Source: Denitrobaculum sp965225735 (GTDB lineage: Bacteria > Pseudomonadota > Alphaproteobacteria > Kiloniellales > Kiloniellaceae). Taken from it: a DNA stretch of 64,000 nt. The translations under genes and the position numbers were made by a program. The stretch is taken from the NCBI GenBank assembly GCA_965225735.1, contig CBDDBN010000027.1, positions 248,001 through 312,000 of the forward strand. Reading direction: 5' to 3'. This document shows positions 24,925 through 33,183 of this stretch, piece by piece; the first letter of the stretch is position 1; each line of letters opens with the position of its first letter. Under the pieces are notes generated by a model that was given only the letters and a program-made list of their open reading frames with translations, was not told where the DNA came from and did not search any database.

Positions 24925-25733
24925 TGAAAAGACAAGGCGAAAACCTGACCCGGCTCAACGCCTACATCGACGGTGAACTGAGCGCTGAGGAAGCAGCGTC
25001 GGTGGCACGCGCCATCGCGCAAGATCCAGGCACTGCCGCCGCCGCCTCAACTCTCTCGAGCCTGAAGGCCGCTGTCGTAGAACAGGCGGAAACGCCAGAC
25101 GACTTCGAACTGCTGCCAGCGCGGGCAGAAGCGAATAAACGCGGGTTTTGGCAGGCCGGAAACATGGTGGCGGCCGCAGCCGTTCTTGTTGTTTGCATTG
25201 CCGTCGCGGCGCTCTATCAGTGGCAAGGAGATAAGGCTGAAGAACTCGCCTGGTATCGCGAAGCGGCCAGGATCCATCATGACTGGGCGCTCGCCACCGC
25301 CAATGACCGCCCACCGTCCTTGACCATCCCGGCGAGCGGCCGCTTGAACGCCGCGGAAATCAGGGTGCCGGATCTCTCCGACAGCGGTCTGACACCGATC
25401 CTGCTCGAACCGCTCGACACGCTTGGCGCTTTGGAAGGCTACCGGGTCGGTTACGGCGGCAGCCGGGGATGCCGTCTCAGCCTCTTTGTGCTGCAAGGTG
25501 AAGCTCAGATGCCGCAAACCGTGATGTCCCTGCAAAGCGGCGGCGACCAGATCCTTGGGTGGCAGCATGGAGGCGCGAAGTATCTGCTGCTGGCCGAGGG
25601 CATGGCGCTGGCCCGTTTCAGCCTGATCGCCGATACCCTCAGAGGCCTCACGTCGGACTGGCAACCGCTAGCGCCAGAGATCCGCATGGCGTTGCAGACC
25701 AACAAGCGTGAAAGCGCTCCTTGCATCGTGTGA
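24924..25733 (+). CDS. Membrane-anchored anti-sigma factor
   Basis: The protein has 269 residues. The N-terminal cytoplasmic part reads LTRLNAYIDGELSAEEAASV, the helical start usual in anti-sigma factors that bind ECF proteins. One membrane helix at about residues 77-95 (NMVAAAAVLVVCIAVAAL) is followed by a periplasmic domain of about 170 residues that presumably senses the signal. The ATG overlaps the sigma-factor stop by one base (TGATG). The sensed stress is unknown; the neighbouring periplasmic sulfite oxidation genes suggest a sulfur or redox cue, as an inference. Confidence 0.85.
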   Translation: MKRQGENLTRLNAYIDGELSAEEAASVARAIAQDPGTAAAASTLSSLKAAVVEQAETPDDFELLPARAEANKRGFWQAGNMVAAAAVLVVCIAVAALYQWQGDKAEELAWYREAARIHHDWALATANDRPPSLTIPASGRLNAAEIRVPDLSDSGLTPILLEPLDTLGALEGYRVGYGGSRGCRLSLFVLQGEAQMPQTVMSLQSGGDQILGWQHGGAKYLLLAEGMALARFSLIADTLRGLTSDWQPLAPEIRMALQTNKRESAPCIV

Positions 25734-25802
25734 GCCTGCGCCTCGTGTGAACCCGCACCTTGTGCGCGACCGACTCCCTGCGAAAAAAAGTTTAAGCCTC
25801 GT

Positions 25803-25828
25803 GGAATAAATCCACGCCGAAGTGCGTT
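25803..25828 (+). promoter_or_regulatory. Candidate ECF-type promoter before the sulfite dehydrogenase gene
   Basis: GGAAT at 25803-25807, 17 bases, then CGTT at 25825-25828 resembles GGAAC-N16/17-CGTT promoters. The region also holds a small hairpin (CGTGGA / TCCACG). It lies 50 bases before the ATG of the sulfite dehydrogenase and 70 bases after the anti-sigma gene. Confidence 0.35.
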
Positions 25829-25877
25829 TCTTCTCCCGATCGCATAAAGCGACGAACAAAAATATCGGGAGGAAGAG

Positions 25878-27194
25878 ATGTCGAGAGGGAATAAAGAACG
25901 CGGCCTGTGCGAAGTCTACCAGGAAGATCCGGAACGCGCGGACCGGCTGGTCTTCGGACGCGAAAGCCATAAAGACCGCCGCGGATTCTTGCGTGGTGCT
26001 GGATTGGCGACAATGGGCGCCATGCTGGGTGCGACCATTCCCTTTCACCGCAACTACCCCTCCGGACTGATCCCGGCGGCGCTGGCGGACGACAGCGAGC
26101 TGGCCCTCTTCAAGACCAAGGACGGCCTGACCCTCCTCAACGACCGGCCGATCAATGCCGAAACCCCGCCACACCTGCTGGACGATTCGGTCACTCCAAA
26201 CAATCGGCACTTCGTGCGCAACAACGGTATCGTGCCGGATATCGCTTACAGCATGGATGCCAGCGACTGGAAGCTGACGGTCGACGGCGAGGTGAACACA
26301 CCGCTGTCGCTCTCGCTCGAGGAGCTCAAGAGCAAGTTCGAGAACGTCACGCTGAAGCTGCAGGTCGAATGCGGCGGCAACGGCCGCGCCGCCTTTAACC
26401 CGCCCGCCAAAGGCAATCAATGGACACTTGGCGCGATCGGCAATGCCGAATGGACCGGTGTGCGCTATGCCGATGTGCTGAAGGCGGCGGGCGTGAAGGA
26501 CTCGGCGATCTACACCGCGCACTACAGCCTGGACGGCCATCTTTCCGGCAACCCTGACAAGCTGCCGATCTCCCGCGGCGTGCCGCTGGCCAAGGCCATG
26601 GATCCGCACTCGATCATCGCCTTCGCCATGAACGGCGAGGACATCCCGGCCCTGCACGGCTTCCCGGTGCGCACCGTCTGCCCGGGATGGCCTGGTTCGA
26701 CATCCCAGAAATGGCTGCAGCGCATCCAGCTGCGCAACGTGGTTCACGACGGGCCGAAGATGACCGGAACCTCCTACCGGACCCCCTACTATCCGGTCGC
26801 GCCGGGCACGAAGGTCGACAAGGCGGACTTCAAGATCATGGAATCCATGCCGGTCAAGTCGCTGATCACCACGCCCGAGACGAACCAGACCATCTCAAGC
26901 CGGAGTCTGAAGCTGCGCGGTCACGCCTGGGCCGGCGATCATGCGGTCTCGCGCATGGAGATCTCGTACGATTTCGGCGCCACCTGGACGCAGGCCGAAC
27001 TCGCACCACCGCCCAATCCCTTTTCCTGGCAGGATTGGAGCGCGGAGATCACCTTCCCGGAGAAAGGCTACTACGAGGTCTGGGCGCGGGCGACCGACGA
27101 CCAGGGCACGACCCAGCCCTTTGCGATCAACTGGAATCCGAAGGGGTATCTGAACAATTCCATGCATCGAATCGCCGTGACGGTCAGCGCCTGA
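25878..27194 (+). CDS. Tat-exported molybdenum sulfite dehydrogenase (SorA/SorT type)
   Basis: The protein has 438 residues. A twin-arginine signal (HKDRRGFLRGAGLATMGAML, Arg34-Arg35) directs the folded enzyme to the periplasm. The sulfite-oxidase molybdopterin domain follows, with the molybdenum-ligand cysteine at about Cys165 in LQVECGGNGRAAF. GFPVRTVCPGWPGSTSQKWL and the C-terminal dimerisation domain (MEISYDFGATWTQAELAPPP) complete the fold. It should oxidise sulfite to sulfate and pass electrons to cytochrome c, and the cytochrome gene follows directly. AGGAAGAG precedes the ATG. A SoxC-like protein is the main alternative, but no other sox gene is nearby. Confidence 0.92.
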   Translation: MSRGNKERGLCEVYQEDPERADRLVFGRESHKDRRGFLRGAGLATMGAMLGATIPFHRNYPSGLIPAALADDSELALFKTKDGLTLLNDRPINAETPPHLLDDSVTPNNRHFVRNNGIVPDIAYSMDASDWKLTVDGEVNTPLSLSLEELKSKFENVTLKLQVECGGNGRAAFNPPAKGNQWTLGAIGNAEWTGVRYADVLKAAGVKDSAIYTAHYSLDGHLSGNPDKLPISRGVPLAKAMDPHSIIAFAMNGEDIPALHGFPVRTVCPGWPGSTSQKWLQRIQLRNVVHDGPKMTGTSYRTPYYPVAPGTKVDKADFKIMESMPVKSLITTPETNQTISSRSLKLRGHAWAGDHAVSRMEISYDFGATWTQAELAPPPNPFSWQDWSAEITFPEKGYYEVWARATDDQGTTQPFAINWNPKGYLNNSMHRIAVTVSA

Positions 27195-27229
27195 CGCCAT
27201 ACCGACGGACAACGCGTCCGCACGGCGCG

Positions 27230-27258
27230 GAAAGCCGGCTCCCCCCAAGCCGGCTTTC
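27230..27258 (+). terminator. Stem-loop between the sulfite dehydrogenase and cytochrome genes
   Basis: GAAAGCCGGCT (27230-27240) pairs perfectly with AGCCGGCTTTC (27248-27258) around a seven-base loop, followed by CTTTG. The T-tract is weak, so it probably acts as a partial terminator or mRNA stabiliser, lowering cytochrome expression relative to the enzyme. Confidence 0.6.
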
Positions 27259-27297
27259 CTTTGCCCCATCTCTCACGATCAGCGCATGGAACCCTAT

Positions 27298-27681
27298 ATG
27301 CTCTCCGTCAATCAGAGCCCCTTTGCTCTCGCCACCCTGTTCTCCCTGCTCCTGTTCGCGAGCCCAGCAAGCCTTGCTGGCGATCCTGCCGACTCGGTCA
27401 CGCAAACCGCGACGAGCGAAGCAGCCGCCACCATCGATGAAGACGACGAATTCGGCGCCGACTGGCCGCTCGGCCCGGGCCGAGAAGATACGGGTTATCT
27501 CTGCGGCGCCTGCCACTCCCTTGCTATCGTCAAGCAACAGGGGCTGAAACGCGAAGACTGGGACGAGCTATTGGATTGGATGGTCGAGGAACAGGGCATG
27601 GACGAGCCCGAAGCAGCCGACCGCGTGCTGATCCTGGATTACCTGGCGAAGCACTTCAATGTGGACCGAAAGCTGAAGTAA
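27298..27681 (+). CDS. Periplasmic c-type cytochrome, probable sulfite dehydrogenase electron acceptor
   Basis: The protein has about 127 residues. A signal peptide (SPFALATLFSLLLFASPASLA) precedes an acidic linker and a single heme c site CGACH (LCGACHSLAIVKQQG). A Met in QGMDEPEAADRVLILDYLAK is the likely distal ligand. Size and position match the SorB subunit that accepts electrons from the molybdenum sulfite dehydrogenase. An ATG at 27286 is an alternative start. A hairpin in the intergenic region separates it from the dehydrogenase gene. Confidence 0.88.
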   Translation: MLSVNQSPFALATLFSLLLFASPASLAGDPADSVTQTATSEAAATIDEDDEFGADWPLGPGREDTGYLCGACHSLAIVKQQGLKREDWDELLDWMVEEQGMDEPEAADRVLILDYLAKHFNVDRKLK

Positions 27682-27706
27682 CGGCCCTCACAGAGGCCCG
27701 GGCACA

Positions 27707-28699
27707 TCAGCTCGCTTTCTTCACGCCGCGGCCGTTCGCTTTGCGTTTCGCCCCTCGCGTTCGCGGTCCGGAAGAGCTATCGCTTTCAACCTGGCTGGCG
27801 ATCCAGTCAAAAACCAGCTTAGGTCCGGGCGCGGGACTCGCGTAATCGCGCGACATGACATATCCCGCATCGCTGTCGACGACATCGTCGGTCGCTTGAA
27901 CCAAGACGCCGCCTTTCAGAAGGTTGTCGATCAGCCCCAGCCAGCCCAGCGCCACCCCCTGCCCGGCCACCGCGGCCTGCATCACCATGTCGTAGTTATT
28001 GAAGCTGACATAGCTTTTCGACGTGGTGCCGATGATGTCGAGACTATCGAACCAGCCCCGCCAGGTTTGCCACTCCGCGGTCGGGGGTTTCGAGAGGCTC
28101 AGCAGTTGCGTGTCCAGCAGAGCGCCCGGAGATCCGATGACGCCGTTCTCCTCCAGAAACTTAGGACTGCAGACCGCCGCGACACGCTCTTTCAGGAGCA
28201 GAACATCGCCCTCGAGCATGCGGCTCAAATGACTGACATGGATCGTGATATCGCAGCCGTCGTCGTTCGGCTCGGGTGGAACCTGCGACGCCAGTATCTG
28301 TATTTCGATTTCTTCCCCGAGGTCCGAACGCAACTGGGCGAGGCGTGGTAGCAGCCAAAAGGTCGAAAAAGCGAAGTCGGCAGAGAGACGCACACGCGGC
28401 TTGGACTTCCTATCCAGAAGAGAGGTAACCGAAGAACTCAACTGCCGCATGGCGGGGTTCACGGCATTGAAAAGGCGCAGTCCTTCGTTGGTCAGCGTCA
28501 CGCCACGATGTTCGCGCCGGAACAGTACGACGCCCAGCTCCAGCTCCAAACCTCTGATACGCTGTGAGATCGCCGATTGAGAGATTCCCAAAACCTCAGC
28601 GGCTCTTGTGAAGTTCCCATGCTGCGCCACCAGATCGAATGCGCATATGCCCACGAGGTTCTGACTGAACTTCCAATAATGCGAACTAATGCTTGTCAT
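27707..28699 (-). CDS. LysR-family transcriptional regulator
   Basis: The 330-residue protein is slightly long for a LysR because of a basic C-terminal tail (RTRGAKRKANGRGVKKAS). The DNA-binding part reads FDLVAQHGNFTRAAEVLGIS and QSAISQRIRGLELELGVVLF. It resembles the GcvA branch by eye (two-part effector domain, LLPRLAQLR and GWLGLIDNLLKGG). It is divergent from the BCCT transporter gene, and nested inverted repeats between them support control of that transporter. Confidence 0.92.
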   Translation of the reverse strand: MTSISSHYWKFSQNLVGICAFDLVAQHGNFTRAAEVLGISQSAISQRIRGLELELGVVLFRREHRGVTLTNEGLRLFNAVNPAMRQLSSSVTSLLDRKSKPRVRLSADFAFSTFWLLPRLAQLRSDLGEEIEIQILASQVPPEPNDDGCDITIHVSHLSRMLEGDVLLLKERVAAVCSPKFLEENGVIGSPGALLDTQLLSLSKPPTAEWQTWRGWFDSLDIIGTTSKSYVSFNNYDMVMQAAVAGQGVALGWLGLIDNLLKGGVLVQATDDVVDSDAGYVMSRDYASPAPGPKLVFDWIASQVESDSSSGPRTRGAKRKANGRGVKKAS

Positions 28700-28748
28700 A
28701 ACAAATTACCCACTACAAAATCACTGTAGATTGCTACACTTTTGTTAT
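28698..28748. promoter_or_regulatory. Nested inverted repeats between the LysR and BCCT genes
   Basis: An outer pair ATAACAAA (28698-28705) and TTTGTTAT (28741-28748) encloses an inner pair CTACA (28713-28717) and TGTAG (28725-28729). Both pairs are perfect. The inner site has the dyad form expected for a LysR recognition site; the outer left arm touches the regulator's start codon. Confidence 0.45.
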
Positions 28749-28877
28749 CAGTCAGAAGCCAGGACAAAAGGGCTGCCTTTCAAGAAACGATGAAAATTTC
28801 TTGATTTTACGAAACTCGTGAAAAGAGGCAAGCAGCTCATAGCGTTACTGGAAACCAGGGGAGCAAAGTGGGGACTC

Positions 28878-30542
28878 ATGACAGTCAAACCAGCTTTAAC
28901 AGAATTACCCATTAGTACAGCTGATACAGGTTTCTACCGGGGTTTCAGCCACATCGTCACGATCACTTCGAAGTTGTTGATCGGGGGGCTGGTTGTCTGG
29001 GCCATCGCATTTCCGGAGCAATCCGGTGCGGTGCTGAACAGCATTAACAGCTTTATCCTGTCATCCTTCGGATCGTGGTACATCTGGACGGTCGCACTTT
29101 TCGTTCTTGCCTGTATCGGTCTGGCCATCTGGCCAACCGCTGGACGGCAGAAACTCGGCCACCAGGACGACAAACCGGAGTTCTCGAACTTCTCATGGTT
29201 CTCCATGATGTTCGGGGCGGGTATCGGTGTCGGCATGCTCACCTGGGCTGTGGCCGAACCGGTTTATCACTGGAACAACAACCCTGAAGTCATTCAGGGT
29301 CTCACCAATGGCGGAACGGCGGATAACATCCGTATGGCCTACAAATGGTCGTTCCTCCACTGGGGTCTTGGCGCCTGGGCCTGTTATGCTATCGCCGGCC
29401 TGGCCCTGGGCTTCTTCAGCTATCGGCGTGGCCTGCCGCTTACCATGCGGTCTTCGCTGACGCCGTTGTTCGGTGAAAAGCTCTCCGGTTCCATCGGCCA
29501 CATCGTCGACATCGTTGCGGTGGTCGCCACGATCCTCGGCGTTGCACAGACGCTTGGATTCGGTGTGGAACAGTTCGTCTCCGGTCTCACGCGTATCGGC
29601 ATCGGCGGTCTGACCAACGACGCCGGCACGGCAAATACCGCGGGTGTCCTGGTTGCGATCCTCGTCATTATGGCGGCTTCGACGGTATCGGCACTCTCCG
29701 GTGTCGGCAAAGGCATCAAGTGGCTTTCGAACATCAACATGGCGCTGAGCATCTTCCTGCTCGGCTTCTTCCTCTTATTCGGTTCCACCTTCTTCGGCAT
29801 GCAGGCTCTGTTCGTGGGTCTTTGGGATTACCTGATCGCCTTGCCGGATATGATGTTCCGCGTCTGGTCCTCGGACGGTGTTGAAGGCAGCGTCGCTTCC
29901 AAGCTTGAATCTTGGCAGGGTGGCTGGTCCGTCTTCTACTGGGCCTGGTGGATTGCCTTCGCACCCTTCGTCGGCCTGTTCCTGGCACGCATCTCCAAGG
30001 GACGTACCATTCGTGAGTTCGTCCTGGGCGCGATGATCGTTCCCTCGCTGATGTGCTTCGTCTGGTTCACCTGGGCCGGTGGCACAGCCATCGATCTGGA
30101 ACTGACGGGCGGCGCGAACGGCGTGATTGCCGGTGCTCCGGACGGCGACAAGATCTTCGCGATGGTGCAGTACATGCTGAGCCCGTTCCTGGGTTGGGCC
30201 ATGTCTGTCCTGATCGTGGTTCTCCTGATGACCTATCTGGTGACCACGGCGGACTCCGCGGTCCTGATCGTGAACACCATCAACGCCGCGGGCGACGAAG
30301 GTCCGAAGGCCCGTCCGCACATCATCTTCTGGGGTGTTGCCCTGGGTTCGGTGGTGACAGCGCTTCTGCTGGTTGGCGGCTTGAAAGCCATTCAGACAGC
30401 GATGGTGATCGGTGCCCTGCCTTTCTCGGTGGTCATGGTCTTGCAGGTTTTTGCCCTGGCAAAAGCGATCTACAACGACGGCCGGCGGGAACAGGCGGGA
30501 CAGCCGACCACGATCGAGCCAGCGTCGGGACCTGCTGAATAG
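28878..30542 (+). CDS. BCCT-family betaine/DMSP-type transporter
   Basis: The 554-residue protein has twelve predicted helices. The BCCT signatures are GAGIGVGMLTWAVAEPVYHW near residue 115 and WWIAFAPFVGLFLARISKGR around residue 360. These sodium- or proton-coupled carriers import glycine betaine, choline, carnitine or DMSP. With DMSP-demethylase and dimethylglycine-dehydrogenase-like genes in the same window, betaine or DMSP uptake fits, as an inference. The ATG at 28878 has GGGGA upstream and a normal N-terminus; a GTG at 28818 is less likely. The transcript ends at a strong terminator. Confidence 0.93.
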   Translation: MTVKPALTELPISTADTGFYRGFSHIVTITSKLLIGGLVVWAIAFPEQSGAVLNSINSFILSSFGSWYIWTVALFVLACIGLAIWPTAGRQKLGHQDDKPEFSNFSWFSMMFGAGIGVGMLTWAVAEPVYHWNNNPEVIQGLTNGGTADNIRMAYKWSFLHWGLGAWACYAIAGLALGFFSYRRGLPLTMRSSLTPLFGEKLSGSIGHIVDIVAVVATILGVAQTLGFGVEQFVSGLTRIGIGGLTNDAGTANTAGVLVAILVIMAASTVSALSGVGKGIKWLSNINMALSIFLLGFFLLFGSTFFGMQALFVGLWDYLIALPDMMFRVWSSDGVEGSVASKLESWQGGWSVFYWAWWIAFAPFVGLFLARISKGRTIREFVLGAMIVPSLMCFVWFTWAGGTAIDLELTGGANGVIAGAPDGDKIFAMVQYMLSPFLGWAMSVLIVVLLMTYLVTTADSAVLIVNTINAAGDEGPKARPHIIFWGVALGSVVTALLLVGGLKAIQTAMVIGALPFSVVMVLQVFALAKAIYNDGRREQAGQPTTIEPASGPAE

Positions 30543-30565
30543 CGACCCGACAGCCCTGAATAAGA

Positions 30566-30603
30566 AGGCCCTCCGCTGCGAGCCAGCGGAGGGCCTTTTT
30601 CTT
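30566..30603 (+). terminator. Rho-independent terminator of the BCCT gene
   Basis: A 13-bp perfect stem (30566-30578 with 30584-30596) has a five-base loop and is followed by TTTTTCTTTTT. It lies directly between convergent genes; the minus-strand ProC-like gene ends at 30605, so it may serve both. Confidence 0.92.
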
Positions 30604-30604
30604 T

Positions 30605-31381
30605 TTAGTCCATCCCGCGCTTCATACGTGCCTGCACCGCATCGAGCGCGCGTGCCCAACTCCACAGCGCATCTTCATCATCCAGTGCGTCCACGCACTG
30701 CCGGGTGATGCCGCCGACAGTCGCGATACCTTCCACAATCGAGTCGAGCGGCTGATCGACAGACCGGACGACCTCGGCGTTGCCGCGCAGGGTCTCGGCG
30801 ACAAGGTTGCGCGCCGTTTCCGGCGGGACGCCCTGCGACTCGAACCAGGCCACGATACGCTGCATAAAGACGAAGCTGGCGCCGGAGAAGGCGCCAAAGA
30901 CACAGGCCGCTTCAAAAGCCGCCTCGTCGGCAAAGACATGCACCGGCCCCAAATGTTGCAGAAAGTCTTCGCAAACGCCGTTCGCTGGATAGAGCAGGCT
31001 CGGCCCAACCCCGAGAGCATTGGCGAATCCGGGCATCATGGTGCAGTGGGCGGCGGCGGGCGCGACGATTTCGGCAAGAGCCCCAGGGCTGGTTCCGGCC
31101 ATCGCGGAAAGAACGGTCTGACCTTCGCGGAACTTGAGGCCGGCCAGAATGTTCCGGCCCTGAGCTGCCGGCAGAGAAACCAGTATGAAATCGCTTTGCT
31201 CGACGACGCTCTGATTATCCGGTGCTATCTCGGCCGAAAAACGCGTAGCCAGAGCTTCGGCTTTAGCTCTGCCACGGGGCGAGAGGATCACGCGGTTCGG
31301 TGCGCCCCTTCCCCGGAAACCCTCGAGCAGAAAACCCGCCAAATGGCCCACGCCAAGAAAACCGATGACCTCTTCAGACAT
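30605..31381 (-). CDS. Pyrroline-5-carboxylate reductase-like NAD(P)-binding protein
   Basis: The protein has 258 residues. The Rossmann motif is GFLGVGHLAGFLLEGF, and SAMAGTSPGALAEI follows in the position of the ProC active-site segment. The C-terminal helical dimerisation domain reads GAFSGASFVFMQRIVAWFES. The order matches the ProC family, which reduces pyrroline-5-carboxylate to proline, but the conserved segments are diverged, so a related imine or keto substrate is possible. GAGGTG precedes the ATG. It lies 11 bases downstream of the RNA ligase gene, which suggests co-transcription. Confidence 0.8.
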   Translation of the reverse strand: MSEEVIGFLGVGHLAGFLLEGFRGRGAPNRVILSPRGRAKAEALATRFSAEIAPDNQSVVEQSDFILVSLPAAQGRNILAGLKFREGQTVLSAMAGTSPGALAEIVAPAAAHCTMMPGFANALGVGPSLLYPANGVCEDFLQHLGPVHVFADEAAFEAACVFGAFSGASFVFMQRIVAWFESQGVPPETARNLVAETLRGNAEVVRSVDQPLDSIVEGIATVGGITRQCVDALDDEDALWSWARALDAVQARMKRGMD

Positions 31382-31392
31382 AAATCACCTCG

Positions 31393-32079
31393 TTAAAGGG
31401 CCGCTATGACCCGGTTCCAGCGCAGAGCCTTCTGGCTCCAATGCGACTCGATGGCCTGTGTAAAATCGGCGCGCACGATCTTGCCTCGCGCCGCGCACCA
31501 CGCGCCGGAGTCCCGCCGGACGACGAAACCCTCAACCAAAGCGTCGGCATAGAGGCTTTGCCGTGTTTTAAGATCTGCAAGCAGCTCGCCCAGTTGGAAG
31601 TGTCCACGCAGAACTTCGGGTACGACAGTGAGGCCGGCTTCTGCCGCGATGGCATTGCGCCGCGCCTGACTGGCGAAACGGCCCGCCTTGCGATCATAGA
31701 GATCGAACAGCAGGAACCAATCCGGCAGTCTTGGATACTCGATAGAATGAACCGCCGCACACCACTCACCAAAGAGAATGGTCTCGGGATCGAGAAGATC
31801 GGATAGCGCGTAACGATATTGGGCCAGCCATCCATTCAAACGGGAAAACTGTCCCCTGTATGGTGCTTCCAAATACTGGCCGCGGTTCTGCACGCGCAGC
31901 TCCCCGGCTTCGTCCAGGGAGATCCCGATGTTCGCCCCATCGAGCTTTTCCTCCACGGCCACCTCTTCCGACAGAATCGCATCGACCTCGTCGGGCGTCA
32001 GCAGTTTGTCGTCGCGTGGCATGTCATCTCCCAGCCAGGTCAGGTGGCCGGTGTGCGGAAATCGGAAGAAGTCGTCCAT
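31393..32079 (-). CDS. RNA ligase-family protein (Rnl2-like nucleotidyltransferase)
   Basis: The 228-residue protein is about the size of a bare ligase catalytic domain. Nucleotidyltransferase motifs appear in order: motif I VEEKLDGANIGISLD with the lysine that becomes adenylylated; the QNRGQYLEAPY segment; LFGEWCAAVHSIEYPRLPDW (motif III region); EGFVVRRDSG (motif IV); and RGKIVRADFTQAIESHW (motif V). Such enzymes seal RNA or nicked RNA ends with ATP. It has no added C-terminal domain. It is divergent from a macro-domain gene across 123 bases and followed by the ProC-like gene. The natural substrate is unknown. Confidence 0.85.
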   Translation of the reverse strand: MDDFFRFPHTGHLTWLGDDMPRDDKLLTPDEVDAILSEEVAVEEKLDGANIGISLDEAGELRVQNRGQYLEAPYRGQFSRLNGWLAQYRYALSDLLDPETILFGEWCAAVHSIEYPRLPDWFLLFDLYDRKAGRFASQARRNAIAAEAGLTVVPEVLRGHFQLGELLADLKTRQSLYADALVEGFVVRRDSGAWCAARGKIVRADFTQAIESHWSQKALRWNRVIAAL

Positions 32080-32202
32080 AACCCGTGGCTCTTTATCGGG
32101 GGCACTACGCGGGCGGCTGTCTTAACACAGGGCCAAAGCCAGGAAAATGCAGCGTGTCGCCGAAGTCTGATAGACTGCCGTTCCAAGAGCCGGAGAAGCA
32201 CT

Positions 32203-32724
32203 ATGACGATCACCGAGCGCCTGTCCGTTCATCTCGGCGACATCACCAAGCTGGAAATCGACGCCATCGTGAATGCTGCCAACTCTTCGCTATTGGGCGG
32301 CGGCGGTGTGGACGGTGCCATCCACCGAGCGGCCGGACCGGAGTTGGCCCAGGAATGCCGGATGCTCAACGGCTGTAAAACCGGCAACGCCAAGATCACC
32401 AGGGGCTACAGGTTGCCGGCACGCTTCGTCATCCACACAGTCGGCCCGGTCTGGAACGGCGGAACAAGCGGCGAACCGGAGCTGCTTGCCTCCTGCTATC
32501 GGCGCTCGCTTGAGCTGGCGGCAGAACAGGCCCTGGCACGGATCGCCTTCCCCGCTATCTCAACCGGCATCTACCGCTACCCGCCCGAGACGGCAGCGCA
32601 AATTGCGGTCGGGACAACGGCAGACTTTCTGTCTAGCGCCCCTGCAATCGAAGAGGTGATCTTCTGCTGCTTCGACGCCGCGAGTCACGAACGGCACGAA
32701 ACGGCAATCGCAGCCATCGATTGA
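32203..32724 (+). CDS. Macro-domain protein (YmdB/ADP-ribose-binding type)
   Basis: The 173-residue protein is a complete stand-alone macro domain. DAIVNAANSSLLGGGGVD contains the catalytic and ADP-ribose-binding loops. VIHTVGPVWNGGTSGEPELL and IAFPAISTGIYRYP (the GIYRYP phosphate loop) complete the fold. These proteins hydrolyse O-acetyl-ADP-ribose or remove ADP-ribose from proteins or nucleic acids. CGGAGAAG precedes the ATG at 32203. Its divergent partner is an RNA ligase gene, an interesting pairing because some macro domains act on ADP-ribosylated RNA ends. Confidence 0.93.
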   Translation: MTITERLSVHLGDITKLEIDAIVNAANSSLLGGGGVDGAIHRAAGPELAQECRMLNGCKTGNAKITRGYRLPARFVIHTVGPVWNGGTSGEPELLASCYRRSLELAAEQALARIAFPAISTGIYRYPPETAAQIAVGTTADFLSSAPAIEEVIFCCFDAASHERHETAIAAID

Positions 32725-32844
32725 CACCTTCATCATACAGCTTGACATGAAACCAATTGGTATCATATAAAACAGTACCTTTTGGTATTATTTAGAGTTT
32801 GTCATGTCATCGAGCAGACACCCTCCAACCCTAAAGAGGCCGGT

Positions 32845-33183
32845 ATGATCGGCCTCGACCACCACGCAGCCCAGGGGGCTTTTCGTGCCCTCGCCGACCC
32901 GACCCGGCGTGACATCCTTTTGTTGCTGAGCCGGGAGGACATGACCATCGGCCAGGTGGTGGAGCACTTCGACATCACGCGGGCCGCCGTAAAGAAACAC
33001 CTGACCATTTTGGAAGAGGGCGAACTGATCTCCGTCCAGACCAGCGGCAGGGAGCGCATCAATCGCCTGGAACCCCTGGGCCTCAAGAGCGTGGCCGAAT
33101 GGCTCGGCTACTTCGACCGGTTCTGGGACGAACGGCTGCGCGCCCTGCAGATTGCCATTGAAAAGGAAGAGAAAAAGAAATGA
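32845..33183 (+). CDS. ArsR-family winged-helix regulator
   Basis: The 112-residue protein has the ArsR winged helix: FRALADPTRRDILLLLSRED, IGQVVEHFDITRAAVKKHLT and QTSGRERINRLEPLGL. No metal-binding cysteine pair is present, so it belongs to the group that pairs with SRPBCC proteins rather than the metal sensors. AGAGGCC precedes the ATG at 32845. The stop overlaps the next start by four bases (ATGA), so the pair is coupled. The ligand is unknown. Confidence 0.92.
   Translation: MIGLDHHAAQGAFRALADPTRRDILLLLSREDMTIGQVVEHFDITRAAVKKHLTILEEGELISVQTSGRERINRLEPLGLKSVAEWLGYFDRFWDERLRALQIAIEKEEKKK

Noticed and set aside
31819..32202. Long N-terminal extension of the macro-domain gene
   Set aside because: The frame is open but overlaps the RNA ligase gene on the other strand and has no similarity. 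A good ribosome site at 32192 supports the start at 32203.
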